Of a stretch of 64,000 bases of DNA, positions 19,951-28,495 are shown piece by piece. The notes beneath the pieces are model-generated. The model was not told the origin of the DNA and did no database searches. It worked only from the letters and a program-made list of their open reading frames with translations. Position 1 is the first letter of the stretch; every line of letters starts with the position of its first letter. A program made the translations under genes and the position numbers. The stretch spans positions 62,001 through 126,000 of the forward strand of contig NZ_CP095047.1 in assembly GCF_022919215.1 (NCBI RefSeq). The letters run 5' to 3'. Source of the DNA: Hymenobacter cellulosilyticus. GTDB taxonomy: Bacteria > Bacteroidota > Bacteroidia > Cytophagales > Hymenobacteraceae.

Positions 19951-21507
19951 TTACTCAGCAATCAACCACTGCATCGCCTCGCCCTCATCTGTGAAGGTTT
20001 TGGCTGTGTAGCCCCGGCGCTTCTGAAAGTCGGCATCTGGAACCCCGGCGGAAAGGACGACGAAGTCGGGACGTATGAGCACGGCTACCCGGAGGATTAT
20101 GCCGGTGGCAAACCGTTCAGCAGCCTTGGCGTCAGGCAATACCGTTCTGAAAAAATCATTAGCGTTGTATGCCGTTGTATCGCCGTGGACGCGGAAGTCT
20201 GCTAACCAGCGCCAGCAGTTGGTTTTTTGCGCTGTGCTCAGCATAGCACGGTCGTCATGGGTAAAGTCCTCTTCGATTCCTGGACCACTCCAACGAGCAA
20301 TAAGTAAGTGTTGGTCGGGCTGCGTGACGATGTTGATGGTGGTGCTCATTTCGGTGGACGTTTTTGAAGTTTCAACTGATTTGCTAGCGCCTGTGGATGG
20401 AGTCAGGACTGCCAGTTGCTTGTGTTCGGTCAGTAGCTGCACGGTTTGCTGCCAGAAAAACATGGCTTCGGGCATACTGCGCAGCTTATTTAGAAAGTTG
20501 AATTGCGGGTCGGTAATGCGCAGGTCAGCAACAGCTTGGTCCTTGTAGATAGGCAATGCAGCGTAATCCTCTACTACTAAGCGCGCCGCCAAGTAAGCGG
20601 TTTTTGCCGCCGCGACGACTGCAATATCAATGTTGAAGCGAGTACCAATTAAGAAATTGGCAAACCGGACAATACCTGTTGCCAACTCCTTGGCGCCATC
20701 AGGGTCAGGCGTTTTAGCTGAATTGATTTTGTGCTGAGATAGCAGCAGAGCTGCTTGAATGGTATCCTGCAGGACTTCAGCAGGGGAATGCGGTAGCTGA
20801 CGGTAAGCTAACTCTTTGGCAACAGTAGCCGCAAAGGACTTGGCAGCAGCTTCGACATTCTGCACTTCATCAAATAGTACGCCTACGTCAAACAGCTGCT
20901 TGATAATCTCTTGCTCCTTGCGCTTGCCATATAAAATACCGGTGGTTCGAGGAGCAAAGGCCGTGAGCTTGTCACCGGTGATGGACTCGACACTGGGCAC
21001 TTTCACCATTTGAGGTGGGCCGTCGGATAGTAAAAACTCCGAGGTGACCGGTACGTCGCGTAACTCTGGGTACCCATGAACCTCGTATAGTACATCAAGG
21101 GCTACTCTCGGTTCTGAGTAGCCGGCTGAGCGTTTTTGGTTCAGGATGGGGGTGAAGTATAAATAATAATGGCCGCGAGGTACGCCGTCTTTTTTTGTGC
21201 TCCGCTTTTCATCGTACTCGACGCGCAAAAACGGGGGATGTTCCGCAATACGATTTAGCACCGCTTCTAATTCCTCGGGCGACATTTCGGTCACGATGTC
21301 TACATCGACGGAGAAGCGGCGGGCCTTTTTGAGTAACAGAACCAAGCAGGTACCTCCTTTGAAGACAAAGGGAATGGGCTCCTGAGCCAAGCGTTCAACC
21401 AGTGTTAACGCCAGTATCATTTTCTCGGCAATGCTTGGGTCGATATTCTTGTGGCGTTTGCCTAGATGTTCTATCCATTCGGGTTGGAAGGTCTCGGGCG
21501 TAATCAT
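19951..21507 (-). CDS. AbiEii-type nucleotidyltransferase toxin with extra C-terminal domain
   Basis: 518 residues. Residues about 30-330 match the AbiEii/type IV toxin family: the nucleotidyltransferase core has FVFKGGTCL (GG motif), then FSVDVDIVT with the D-x-D metal ligands, and a later SITGDKLTAFAPRT segment. AbiEii proteins are typically around 300 residues. Here about 130 more residues follow a Ser/Thr-rich linker (about 380-395), beginning TTINIVTQPDQHLLIARWSG and ending with a helix EGEAMQWLIAE, resembling a STAS/SpoIIAA-like fold seen in stand-alone Bacteroidota proteins. The start overlaps the antitoxin stop by four bases (ATGA), so the pair is translationally coupled. In AbiE systems the toxin blocks growth during phage infection. 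Confidence 0.85.
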   Translation of the reverse strand: MITPETFQPEWIEHLGKRHKNIDPSIAEKMILALTLVERLAQEPIPFVFKGGTCLVLLLKKARRFSVDVDIVTEMSPEELEAVLNRIAEHPPFLRVEYDEKRSTKKDGVPRGHYYLYFTPILNQKRSAGYSEPRVALDVLYEVHGYPELRDVPVTSEFLLSDGPPQMVKVPSVESITGDKLTAFAPRTTGILYGKRKEQEIIKQLFDVGVLFDEVQNVEAAAKSFAATVAKELAYRQLPHSPAEVLQDTIQAALLLSQHKINSAKTPDPDGAKELATGIVRFANFLIGTRFNIDIAVVAAAKTAYLAARLVVEDYAALPIYKDQAVADLRITDPQFNFLNKLRSMPEAMFFWQQTVQLLTEHKQLAVLTPSTGASKSVETSKTSTEMSTTINIVTQPDQHLLIARWSGPGIEEDFTHDDRAMLSTAQKTNCWRWLADFRVHGDTTAYNANDFFRTVLPDAKAAERFATGIILRVAVLIRPDFVVLSAGVPDADFQKRRGYTAKTFTDEGEAMQWLIAE

Positions 21508-22292
21508 TGCAAATTGATTGAGTGAGGCCAGTCGGGTAACTGGCGGAGAAAGCGGCGCAACTCGGGGGCCTTGTGGCGGCGTTGCGCGTAGCTTAGAAGG
21601 GTGCGCTCGTCAAGGGCGTAGGAGCGGTGGGCGTTGCTGAAAATGATTTCCAGCTCGCGGCCCTGGTAGGCAGCGAATAAATTGGGGCTGCTGAAGAGGT
21701 CGACCAGCATCTTTTCCAGGCGGGGTACTGGCACCCGCTTGACCTGCTGCACCGGAGCGCGTCTAACGAAGGCCGTGACAATTATTGGCTTGTCGGTTTC
21801 GGCCACGTAGTAAGAAAGTATTTCGGGGTCGGGACGCAGAAATACGCGGTGAGAGTGCCGGTCTTTGAGGGCGAAGAAAACAGCCTGTACGTAGTCGCGG
21901 GGAACTTCTACAATCAGGAAGTTGCGGGCGGCCTGGTGCAGACTGAATTCATTGGCCCAAGCGGTGGACCAGAGGCAACCTTCGGGCATTTGCAGCTCTT
22001 TAACGAGGGCACGCCATATGTTCCGCTCAGTGCTGGCCAACTCAGGCAGGTAGCTGGAGTACTTCTGCGCGGTGCTGGCCAACGTGTAGCGCCCCCGCCC
22101 TAGCGATACGAGCAAGCCGCGGCTCACCAGCTCATATATGCGCCAATCAAGAGTAGTCTGCTTGGCTTCAGGCTCGCGGCGCCGATAGAAATCAAAAACC
22201 TGGGCGCGAGTCAGCTCTGGATGTTGCGCAAAAATGTTGCGCAACTCCAGCCAATTCAGCGTTTTGGGGACACTTTCTTCTTGTTCTTCCAT
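21504..22292 (-). CDS. AbiEi-type antitoxin and autorepressor
   Basis: About 262 residues from MEEQEESVPKTLNW; a Met six codons earlier is less likely. The N-terminal winged-helix part reads WLELRNIFAQHPELTRAQVFDFY and then LVSRGLLVSLGRGRYTLA, the usual wing of AbiEi antitoxins, followed by a longer domain. It overlaps the toxin start by four bases. Known AbiEi proteins repress their own operon by binding inverted repeats at the promoter, and two such repeats lie directly upstream here (22301-22435). Divergent from classical AbiEi in the C-terminal half, but the pairing makes the role clear. Confidence 0.8.
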   Translation of the reverse strand: MEEQEESVPKTLNWLELRNIFAQHPELTRAQVFDFYRRREPEAKQTTLDWRIYELVSRGLLVSLGRGRYTLASTAQKYSSYLPELASTERNIWRALVKELQMPEGCLWSTAWANEFSLHQAARNFLIVEVPRDYVQAVFFALKDRHSHRVFLRPDPEILSYYVAETDKPIIVTAFVRRAPVQQVKRVPVPRLEKMLVDLFSSPNLFAAYQGRELEIIFSNAHRSYALDERTLLSYAQRRHKAPELRRFLRQLPDWPHSINLQ

Positions 22293-22300
22293 TGAGCAAA

Positions 22301-22332
22301 GATGTGCCACTATTTTGAATTAGTGGCATATC
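22301..22332. promoter_or_regulatory. AbiE operator, proximal inverted repeat
   Basis: GATGTGCCACTA and TAGTGGCATATC (one mismatch) flank an 8-base centre, nine bases before the antitoxin start. It shares the TGCCACTA half-sites with the distal repeat. Likely bound by the antitoxin. Confidence 0.7.
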
Positions 22333-22377
22333 ATAGGTCGTAGTACGGAAGAGTTAACGCGTAGTTGCTGCAAAAGA

Positions 22378-22435
22378 AAAAAGGACCTATGATGTGCCAC
22401 TAATTTGTAGTAGTGGCACATCATAGGTCCTTTTT
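22378..22435. promoter_or_regulatory. Perfect 25-bp inverted repeat, distal operator or terminator
   Basis: Arms contain GGACCTATGATGTGCCACTA and its exact complement, with loop ATTTGTAG, ending in AAAAA/TTTTT. The right arm repeats 19 bases found at 22321-22339 with one mismatch. It can serve as an operator of the AbiE pair and, through its A/T flanks, as a terminator for the neighbouring recombinase gene. Confidence 0.7.
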
Positions 22436-22549
22436 AATTTAAGAACAATGTGTGGGGCTCAGAAAGAATTTACTGTTAAAAGTCAGGCTACCTATACTGG
22501 AAGCTATTATTCACTTTGGCATAACTGATCTGTGGATGCCACAGCCTAC

Positions 22550-23227
22550 TCAGTCATTGACGGCAGAAGGGGCTACACTTGGTAACAACCTCCTAACCCC
22601 CATAGGGTGAAAGGCCTTCCCCCGCCGAGTCCGGTACCCGGATTCATTCAGGCGAGCGGCAATCTCCCGCAGCGTCACCCCGGTGGCCCGCAATAACACC
22701 GCCAGTTGCGCCGCCTGTCGGTTGTTCAAATTCGTCTGCGCATTGAGTTGCAGCGAGGTTAACGCCTTCTCCCGCGCATCAGCCGTTAGGTTCGCCGGCG
22801 TGCCGAGTTGAAAACCTCGTGCCTTCTTGGCCGCCAGCGCATCGCGTGTTCGTGTTGAGATGGCCGTGGCCTCTTTCTGAGCTACCGCGGCCAGGATGTG
22901 TAGGGTAAACTCATCGGCCGCCGGCAGGTCGACGGCTTTGAAGCGCACATGACTTTCCATGAGCGTCGCCAGGAAAGCTACGTTGCGCGCCAGGCGGTCG
23001 AGCTTGGCCACGAGCAGCACCGCGTTCTCCTGTTTGGCCTGGGTGATGGCCGCCTGCAGTTGGGGCCGGGCGTTCTTACGGCCACTCTCGATTTCGACAT
23101 ACTCGGCCACGATGCTCGCCTCGGTGTCGACGAAGTTGCGCACGGCGGCTTGCTGGGCTTCGAGTCCTAAGCCTGACTGCCCCTGCCGGGCGGTGCTCAC
23201 GCGGAAGTACGCCACGTATCGAATCAT
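22550..23227 (-). CDS. Serine recombinase A of a divergent pair
   Basis: 225 residues. The catalytic domain starts VAYFRVSTARQGQSGLGLEAQ (nucleophile Ser in RVST), then LLVAKLDRLARNVAFLATLM. The E-helix region AQKEATAISTRTRDALAAKKARG is followed by a C-terminal part with NNRQAAQLAVLLRATGVTLREIAARLNESGYRTRRGKAF, a recombinase-domain-like helix-turn-helix. This is the resolvase family type common in Bacteroidota genomes. It is divergently oriented to a close paralogue that begins 143 bases away. Confidence 0.9.
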   Translation of the reverse strand: MIRYVAYFRVSTARQGQSGLGLEAQQAAVRNFVDTEASIVAEYVEIESGRKNARPQLQAAITQAKQENAVLLVAKLDRLARNVAFLATLMESHVRFKAVDLPAADEFTLHILAAVAQKEATAISTRTRDALAAKKARGFQLGTPANLTADAREKALTSLQLNAQTNLNNRQAAQLAVLLRATGVTLREIAARLNESGYRTRRGKAFHPMGVRRLLPSVAPSAVND

Positions 23228-23294
23228 GGTAGCTTATATATAAAGGAGTGGAAAAAGCGCAAGATAGGGGTTTGTCACGTTTCTTAAACGACCG

Positions 23295-23323
23295 TTGCTA
23301 AGATGTAAAATATCGTACTTTGC
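23295..23323 (+). promoter_or_regulatory. Bacteroidota-type promoter for recombinase B
   Basis: TTG at 23295 and TACTTTGC at 23316-23323 are spaced about 19 bases apart, close to the Bacteroidota -33/-7 pattern (TTTG / TAnnTTTG). The distance to the ATG at 23370 is about 47 bases. Confidence 0.35.
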
Positions 23324-23369
23324 ACCTAACTCTTACTCAAAGCTCAGTTTTGTACTCTCTTTTTATACT

Positions 23370-24088
23370 ATGACCTCCCTTCGGCGCTATACCCCTTACT
23401 ATCGTGTCTCCACTCAGAAGCAAGGTGTCTCCGGCTTAGGGCTCGAAGCCCAGCAGGCCGCCGTACGAAGTTTCGTGGCGGACCCCAGCCAACTGCTGAC
23501 CGAGTTCATTGAGGTGGAAAGTGGAAAGAAGAATCAGCGGCCCCAACTGCAGTCGGCCATCGCGGCGGCGCGGAGGGGGGTAGTACGCTGCTCATTGCGA
23601 AGCTCGACCGGCTCTCCAGGAATGCGGGATTCATCTTCACCTTGCGGGATTCGGGAGTAGACTTCGTCTGCTGCGACATGCCGGATGCGAATACCCTTAC
23701 GGTAGGCTTGTTTGCTGTACTAGCTCAACACGAGCGGGAGACCATTTCGAAGCGGACCAAGGATGCACTCGCCGCCAAGAAAGCCCGAGGAGCCCAGCTG
23801 GGCAATCCTCAGAACATGACCCCGGCCATTACCCGGCAAGGGCAGGCGGCCATGCAGCGTAATGCGCGTGAGCACCCGGCCAACCGGCAGGCAGCCCAGC
23901 TGGCTACCCTGCTGCGCGAGAAAGGACAGACCTTGGAGGAGATCGCTGTCACGCTTAACCGCACGGGCTATCGAACCCGGCGAGGCAAAGACTTTCATGC
24001 GACCTCCGTATGGCGTCTACTAAATGGTGAGCCATTGGCTAGGACAGCTTGGTTCGCCGATGCGGATAGCAGCGCAGCCAACAGATAA
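23370..24088 (+). CDS. Serine recombinase B of a divergent pair (one frame break)
   Basis: About 239 residues after repair. The start gives MTSLRRYTPYYRVSTQKQ, with the catalytic Ser in RVST. The frame breaks at the G run 23575-23580; one added base restores STLLIAKLDRLSRNAGFIF. The remainder parallels recombinase A almost line by line: ETISKRTKDALAAKKARG, then NRQAAQLATLLREKGQTLEEIAVTLNRTGYRTRRGKDF. The two are clearly paralogues in opposite orientation. No transposase or cargo boundary is obvious, so whether they serve one element or are remains of two is unclear. Confidence 0.88.
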
Positions 24089-24396
24089 GGGGTTTCTCTA
24101 GAGTAGGAACTGAAAAACCTGCGAAGGAATCTCGGTCTGGCATTTCCTAGGTAGTTGGGGGGCGCAGCAGGTTCTTTAATAGGCTACAGTCGTGGAAGGA
24201 CAGGCACGGCGCTACCACGTCGGCTTTCGCTGTGGTTAAAAGGTTGGTCCACCTAATAGCTGGACATCCCGCCGAATTGTCTGGGGGAATAAACAAACGA
24301 ATAGGAATAATGAACCACTCTTTTCCCTAAAGCCACATTCTGGCCCAACTGTGCCTGCAGAAGAGGTAAGCGCTAGGAAGGTGCTTCTGCCCCGTG
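24089..24396. other. Intergenic gap between convergent genes
   Basis: 308 bases between recombinase B and the SDR on the other strand. No gene and no convincing hairpin is seen. Confidence 0.4.
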
Positions 24397-25215
24397 CTAC
24401 TTGCCGCCGTTGGTGCGGTTGAGGAGGCCCGCGAAGACCCGGTGGGGTAGCAGCCAGCGCAGCAAGTACACCAGTTTGGGCTGTGAGCCGGCCAACACGC
24501 GGGCCGACGTGCCACCTCGGGTGGCCGCTGCGAACACGACGCGGGCCACCGACTCCGGCGTGGCCGCGTGGGCGTAGCTGGCCAGCGTTTGCTCGTGCAC
24601 CCGCTGAGCATAGGGGTCGTAGGCCGGGGCAGGGACGTACTGGATGGCGACTGTAAAATCGGTGCGCACCGTGCCCGGCACGATGGTGCGCACCTGGATG
24701 TTGAACTGCTTTACTTCGTACTGCAATCCCTCCATGAAGCCCTCCAGGGCAAATTTGGTGGCGTTGTAGACACTGTAGAGCGGGAAGGCAATGTGCCCGC
24801 CCACGGATGTAGTGGTCAGAATGAGCCCCTGCTTGCGTTCGCGGAAATGGGGCAGCACCGCCCGCGTCACGTTCATCACCCCGTACACATTCGTGTTAAA
24901 CTGCTGCTGCACCTGCACGGGGCTAAGGGCCTCAAAGGCGCCGGCCAGGGCATAGCCGGCATTGTTAAAGAGCACATCCAGGCGGCCGAAGGCGTGCAGC
25001 GCCGCCGCTACGGCGGCCGCAATGCTGGCCACGTCCAGCACGTCGAGCGGCAGCACCAGCACATTGGCCAGCGTATGCAAGTCAGCGGGTGCCTTGTTCG
25101 GGGTGCGCATGGTGGCCACGACCTGCCAGCCGCGTTGGGCAAAGTAGCGGGCGGTAGCCAGACCAATGCCGGTGGAAGCGCCGGTAATGAGAATCGTTTG
25201 GTTTGAAGTAGCCAT
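24397..25215 (-). CDS. Short-chain dehydrogenase/reductase
   Basis: 272 residues from MATSNQTILITGAS; the open frame extends 12 codons further but that start is less likely. Motifs: TGASTGIG cofactor loop, LDVLDVAS with the Asp contacting the adenine ring, LFNNAGYA, Ser of TTTSVGGH and YSVYNATKFALEG with the catalytic Tyr and Lys. The layout and length match the SDR subgroup acting on retinol-like, steroid-like or lipid-like substrates, but specificity cannot be predicted. A terminator-like hairpin at 25263 separates it from the cupin gene upstream. Confidence 0.9.
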   Translation of the reverse strand: MATSNQTILITGASTGIGLATARYFAQRGWQVVATMRTPNKAPADLHTLANVLVLPLDVLDVASIAAAVAAALHAFGRLDVLFNNAGYALAGAFEALSPVQVQQQFNTNVYGVMNVTRAVLPHFRERKQGLILTTTSVGGHIAFPLYSVYNATKFALEGFMEGLQYEVKQFNIQVRTIVPGTVRTDFTVAIQYVPAPAYDPYAQRVHEQTLASYAHAATPESVARVVFAAATRGGTSARVLAGSQPKLVYLLRWLLPHRVFAGLLNRTNGGK

Positions 25216-25262
25216 GGCTTTGAAAGTCATGAAGTAAACAAAGAGCGTCACCCTGTTGTAAA

Positions 25263-25306
25263 AGGTGCAGCAGCCCGTGAGCTTAAGCCCGCTGGCTGCT
25301 GCACCT
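25263..25306. terminator. Hairpin after the cupin gene
   Basis: AGGTGCAGCAGCC pairs perfectly with GGCTGCTGCACCT over an 18-base centre. It lies 20 bases past the cupin stop and ahead of the SDR start. Confidence 0.6.
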
Positions 25307-25325
25307 AACGCGATACAAGAGCAGC

Positions 25326-25832
25326 TTACGGCTCCGTTTTGGTGAGATAGTCCGGCGGAAATACTTCCTGGCCGCGTCGGGCGGCAATGGCCTGGAGTTT
25401 TTTCAGGTCCTCCGGGCTTAGGTCGGGCGTGGGCAAAAACTGGCCGGCCGCTACGGGCTGGCCGATTTCGGCAAAGAAATCATCTAACCCCGCTGGTACG
25501 ACCACGCACAGCAGATGCGCCAGCGAGTCTGATACGTTACGGAAGCTATGGATGGCACCACCCTTGGGAATCTCGACCACGGCCCCTTGACGAGCGGTGT
25601 AGGTCTGCGTTTCTGACCGGACTACGACTTCGCCCGCTATTACATAGAAGGTTTCCTGAATGAGCGCATGAGCGTGGGGACCCGGTCCGCCACCGGGCGG
25701 CACCAACATGTCGATAATCGCGTACGCGCCATCGGTCTGGGCCCCGCTGGCCACGGTGCGGTAGGTGTCGCCCATCACCGATAGTGCGGGGCCAGCCTGC
25801 GGGTCAAGGGTTCTAACGGAAATAGGACGCAT
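25326..25832 (-). CDS. Single-domain cupin protein
   Basis: About 168 residues from MRPISVRTLDP; the open frame continues 20 codons upstream without support. The cupin barrel has motif 1 in GGGPGPHAHALIQETFYVI(A)GE, with the metal-ligand His-x-His and Glu, and motif 2 around GGAIHSFRNVSD with the last His. It therefore keeps a probable metal-binding site. Substrate unknown; such stand-alone cupins include dioxygenases, isomerases and binding proteins. It could form an oxidation/detoxification cluster with the adjoining SDR and DUF1772 genes. Confidence 0.88.
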   Translation of the reverse strand: MRPISVRTLDPQAGPALSVMGDTYRTVASGAQTDGAYAIIDMLVPPGGGPGPHAHALIQETFYVIAGEVVVRSETQTYTARQGAVVEIPKGGAIHSFRNVSDSLAHLLCVVVPAGLDDFFAEIGQPVAAGQFLPTPDLSPEDLKKLQAIAARRGQEVFPPDYLTKTEP

Positions 25833-26003
25833 AAACAGAGAAAAGTGAAGAAAAAGTGGGTAGGGGGCGTGCACTGGGAAATACCGTGGCAACTACCTCG
25901 GCAGCGGCTAGGCGTACAGAAGATTGTCTTCGTTGCAGCCAACTGGTTAAGTGGGCATGCGGAGTGGTTTTGATCGGGGGCTGGGTAGACTGAGACGACG
26001 AGT

Positions 26004-26483
26004 TTACTGGGGCAAGTGCAAGGCAACCCCGATTAATGCCGCTAGGGCGAGGGTAAGCGCCCCGGCCCGCAGACCGATAACGCTGTCCCAGCGGTCTTGC
26101 AACGCGCGGGCATCCGGTGGGGTGTGGCGGTAGGTTGCCGCGGCAGTTTGGCGCTTGTTGACGGGCTGAGCGACCAGCACGTACGCGGCCAGTTGCGTCA
26201 GCAATCCAGCCAAGGCCAACAAGGCGAGGCGGCCGGGCAGCGTCGGCCAACCGCCCACTGTAAAAAAGAGCCCGCCGGTCGTGAGCAAAGCCGTGGCGCC
26301 GAAAAGAGGCATGCGGGCATCCGCCACGGCGTGCAGGTGACCCAGCACCTGCGTGAGACTGGTCTCGTCGACCCGCCGCAGGGCCGGGCGAGCGACGAGG
26401 GCAAAGAAGACGTCGACGCCGTACACGACGCCGCTGCTGAGTAAGGCCACGGCCACCAGCCAGGAAGACCAAGACGGGCTCAT
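26004..26483 (-). CDS. DUF1772 / anthrone-oxygenase-like membrane protein
   Basis: 159 residues with four hydrophobic segments: about 8-30, 58-80, 85-108 and 138-157. The first reads WLVAVALLSSGVVYGVDVFFALV, and a polar part with YRHTPPDARALQDRWDSVIGLRAG precedes the last helix; the W..... R pattern there is typical of DUF1772 proteins. Some members are linked to anthrone oxidation in polyketide pathways, but in bacteria the role is mostly unknown. Its start overlaps the stop of the DUF4267-like gene by four bases (ATGA), so they are co-translated. Confidence 0.75.
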   Translation of the reverse strand: MSPSWSSWLVAVALLSSGVVYGVDVFFALVARPALRRVDETSLTQVLGHLHAVADARMPLFGATALLTTGGLFFTVGGWPTLPGRLALLALAGLLTQLAAYVLVAQPVNKRQTAAATYRHTPPDARALQDRWDSVIGLRAGALTLALAALIGVALHLPQ

Positions 26484-26913
26484 GACGCGTGCCGGGTAAG
26501 CGGCTCCGGGAGCTGAGCCCCCGCCGGGCTGGCCGGGCGGGGCATGGTGAAGAGGGAGGCCGCCAGACCCAGCAGCAGGACAATCGCTAGCAAATGGGGC
26601 ATTTGCAGGGCGAGCGAGTCAGTGGGCTGGGCCCGCACGACGGTTAGGTCCACGCAGGGAATTAAGGTGCCGAGTAGCAGCACCCAGGCCAGGGGACGGT
26701 CGTAGCCCAGGCCAGCGAACAGGGCCAGCAGCAGGCCCGAGAAGACGTCGCGAATGCCTTTGGCGTAGTGGAAGGCGTAGTGCGTGTCGGTCGGGGCAGG
26801 AGCACGCCAAAGCCTTCGGCTCCCGCGCGCGGGGCCAGTAAAAAGCGCAGGCCAATGAATACCATGCCCAGGCCAAGGAGCAGACTTAGGCTGCGGGAGA
26901 GGGTGCGACGCAT
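26480..26913 (-). CDS. DUF4267-like membrane protein (one frame break)
   Basis: About 144 residues after adding one base to the G run 26793-26796 (plus strand). The repaired join reads GVLLPPTDTHYAFHYAKGIRD, and that YAKGIRD phrase is characteristic of DUF4267. Four hydrophobic helices: the start LSLLLGLGMVFIGLRFLLAP, GLLLALFAGLG, LAWVLLLGTLIPCVDLTVV and LLAIVLLLGLAASLFTM. Function unknown. It forms an overlapping pair with the DUF1772-like gene downstream, and a Crp-type regulator lies just upstream on the same strand. Confidence 0.75.
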
Positions 26914-26998
26914 CGGGGAAGAAGAGGTTGGTACGGCACAAAGCTACGGCCACCCTCACCTCCAACTCATTCACCCAGGTGCATAAACGCTGCGCCGA

Positions 26999-27571
26999 CT
27001 ACCACGCCGCGCGGCTACGAATCCGGCTCAGTGACTGCGGCTGGACCCCGACGTAAGAGGCAATGTAGTACTGCGGAATGCGCTGTAGCAGGTCGGGGTA
27101 AGTGCGCACGAAGCGGGCATAGCGTTGCGCAGGTGGGTCTGTATAAAACGAGGTGAGCTGGCGCAACATATCCACGAACAGAGTCTCCGCGACGAGGCGT
27201 CCCAGCCGCTCGCCTTCCCGCACCTCGCGATAAAGCCGTTGCAGGTTGTCGGCGGAGATGGTCAGTAGGTGGGCCTCCTCCAGGGCCTGGATGCCGTGGG
27301 CGGCCGGCTGGGCCGACAGGAAGCTCTCGTAGTCACCGATAAATTCCTGCTCGCGGCCGAAGTAATATGTCAGCCGCTGGTCGTCGCCGCTTTGAAAGTA
27401 GTGAAACACACCTTGCAGCACGAAACCCACTTTGAGATTCACCTCCCCCGGCTGTAGGAAAAAGCCGCCCTTGGGCACGACTTCGGGCACGAACCACTGC
27501 CGAAGCAGGGCTTCCTCAGCGGGGGCTAAGGTAATGAAGCGGCGGATGGTGACGAGCAGCAGGTCGTGCAT
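26999..27571 (-). CDS. Crp/Fnr-family transcription regulator
   Basis: 190 residues from MHDLLLVTIRRF; an in-frame Met 13 codons earlier is less likely. The N-terminal sensor barrel includes VPKGGFFLQPGEVNLKVGFV and DDQRLTYYFGREQEFIGDYESF. The C-terminus carries the Bacteroidota signature RYARFVRTYPDLLQRIPQYYIASYVG followed by VQPQSLSRIRSR, the DNA-reading helix. Intact, unlike the other Crp-type gene at 6957. It probably controls the DUF4267-DUF1772 pair starting 86 bases downstream. Confidence 0.92.
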   Translation of the reverse strand: MHDLLLVTIRRFITLAPAEEALLRQWFVPEVVPKGGFFLQPGEVNLKVGFVLQGVFHYFQSGDDQRLTYYFGREQEFIGDYESFLSAQPAAHGIQALEEAHLLTISADNLQRLYREVREGERLGRLVAETLFVDMLRQLTSFYTDPPAQRYARFVRTYPDLLQRIPQYYIASYVGVQPQSLSRIRSRAAW

Positions 27572-27767
27572 GAGCAAAAGAGATGGCCCCTGCCTGGCAG
27601 CTACTACCAAGCAGGGTGCGAGCGGCGCAGAAGTAGCAAAAGGAGCACGTCAAAAGTAGTAAATGGCTCCCGCACCTGCCAAGATGCCTACAAGGTAGTG
27701 CGGGCTACTGGCACGTTTGCCGAGCACCGTTCAAGAAATGTGACAAGCTCGGTTACAGGTTCATCTC

Positions 27768-28312
27768 CTATTCCCGCAGTCGAATACGATCAACCAAAAA
27801 GTAGTCATACAAAACGGCATCGGTGGCGTACGCCCCTGCTCATTGGCGAAGACGCAGAAATCGTGGTCTTTAAAGAAGGCTCCTCCGATAAAGGGATGTA
27901 GGTTCATCCCATACAGGTAAACGTGCCCATAGGCAACCCCACAGGTAGCCTGCTGGTTTCGTTGCTTGGCTACTTGATTGTAAGTGGCCGCGACCACGTA
28001 GGAATACATTTTACAGTGCGCTTGCTGGCCATCTAGAATTTTATTGGGGTCCGACAACGCCTTAGACTTGATGGCAAAAGTCAATCTTCTAGCGGTCTCT
28101 GCTACGGCGAACTGACGTAGAGTCACAGGAGTCGCCGCCTGCTCACCAGTTGCTTGAAGCCGGGTCTGGACTGTCGCTAGGTGCTGATGGTCCAAAGTCT
28201 GCTGGTACGGACGATAGCTAAAAATCCGATACGACAGCCGGTGCACGACAACTACATACCCGGCGATGACAACTAAGAATAACACGAGGGCGCTGATAAA
28301 TACTCGTTTCAT
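27768..28312 (-). CDS. Membrane-anchored transglutaminase-like protein (one frame break)
   Basis: About 181 residues after repair of the C run at 27833-27836, which turns a junk tail into QGAYATDAVLYDYFLVDRIRL. The start MKRVFISALVLFLVVIAGYV is a membrane anchor or signal sequence. The rest contains a Cys in GQQAHCKMYSYV at a helix start, a His in AYGHVYLYG and a later D/H pair in FKDHDFCVF, an order that fits a transglutaminase-like Cys-His-Asp site. The sequence similarity is only by motif spacing, so the call is tentative. Confidence 0.5.
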
Positions 28313-28495
28313 AGTAGTTTTTATGCGGCGCTGTGAAAAAGGCGCTCGGAGATAGCGGAATCTATCCCCCGTAGCAATTTTTATTTCTTCCGCATCTTTG
28401 TCAACGTAGCGATTTACCGTCTGATCGCTGGTGATCCAATGAGTTAGTCTTCCGGATCTTGACCTTGTGCAGCGTCGATACGCGGACATAAAGGA

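Noticed and set aside
11776..24265. Shared CCTAATAGCTGG at about 11778 and 24255 as element ends
   Set aside because: A 13-base match is expected by chance many times in 64 kb.
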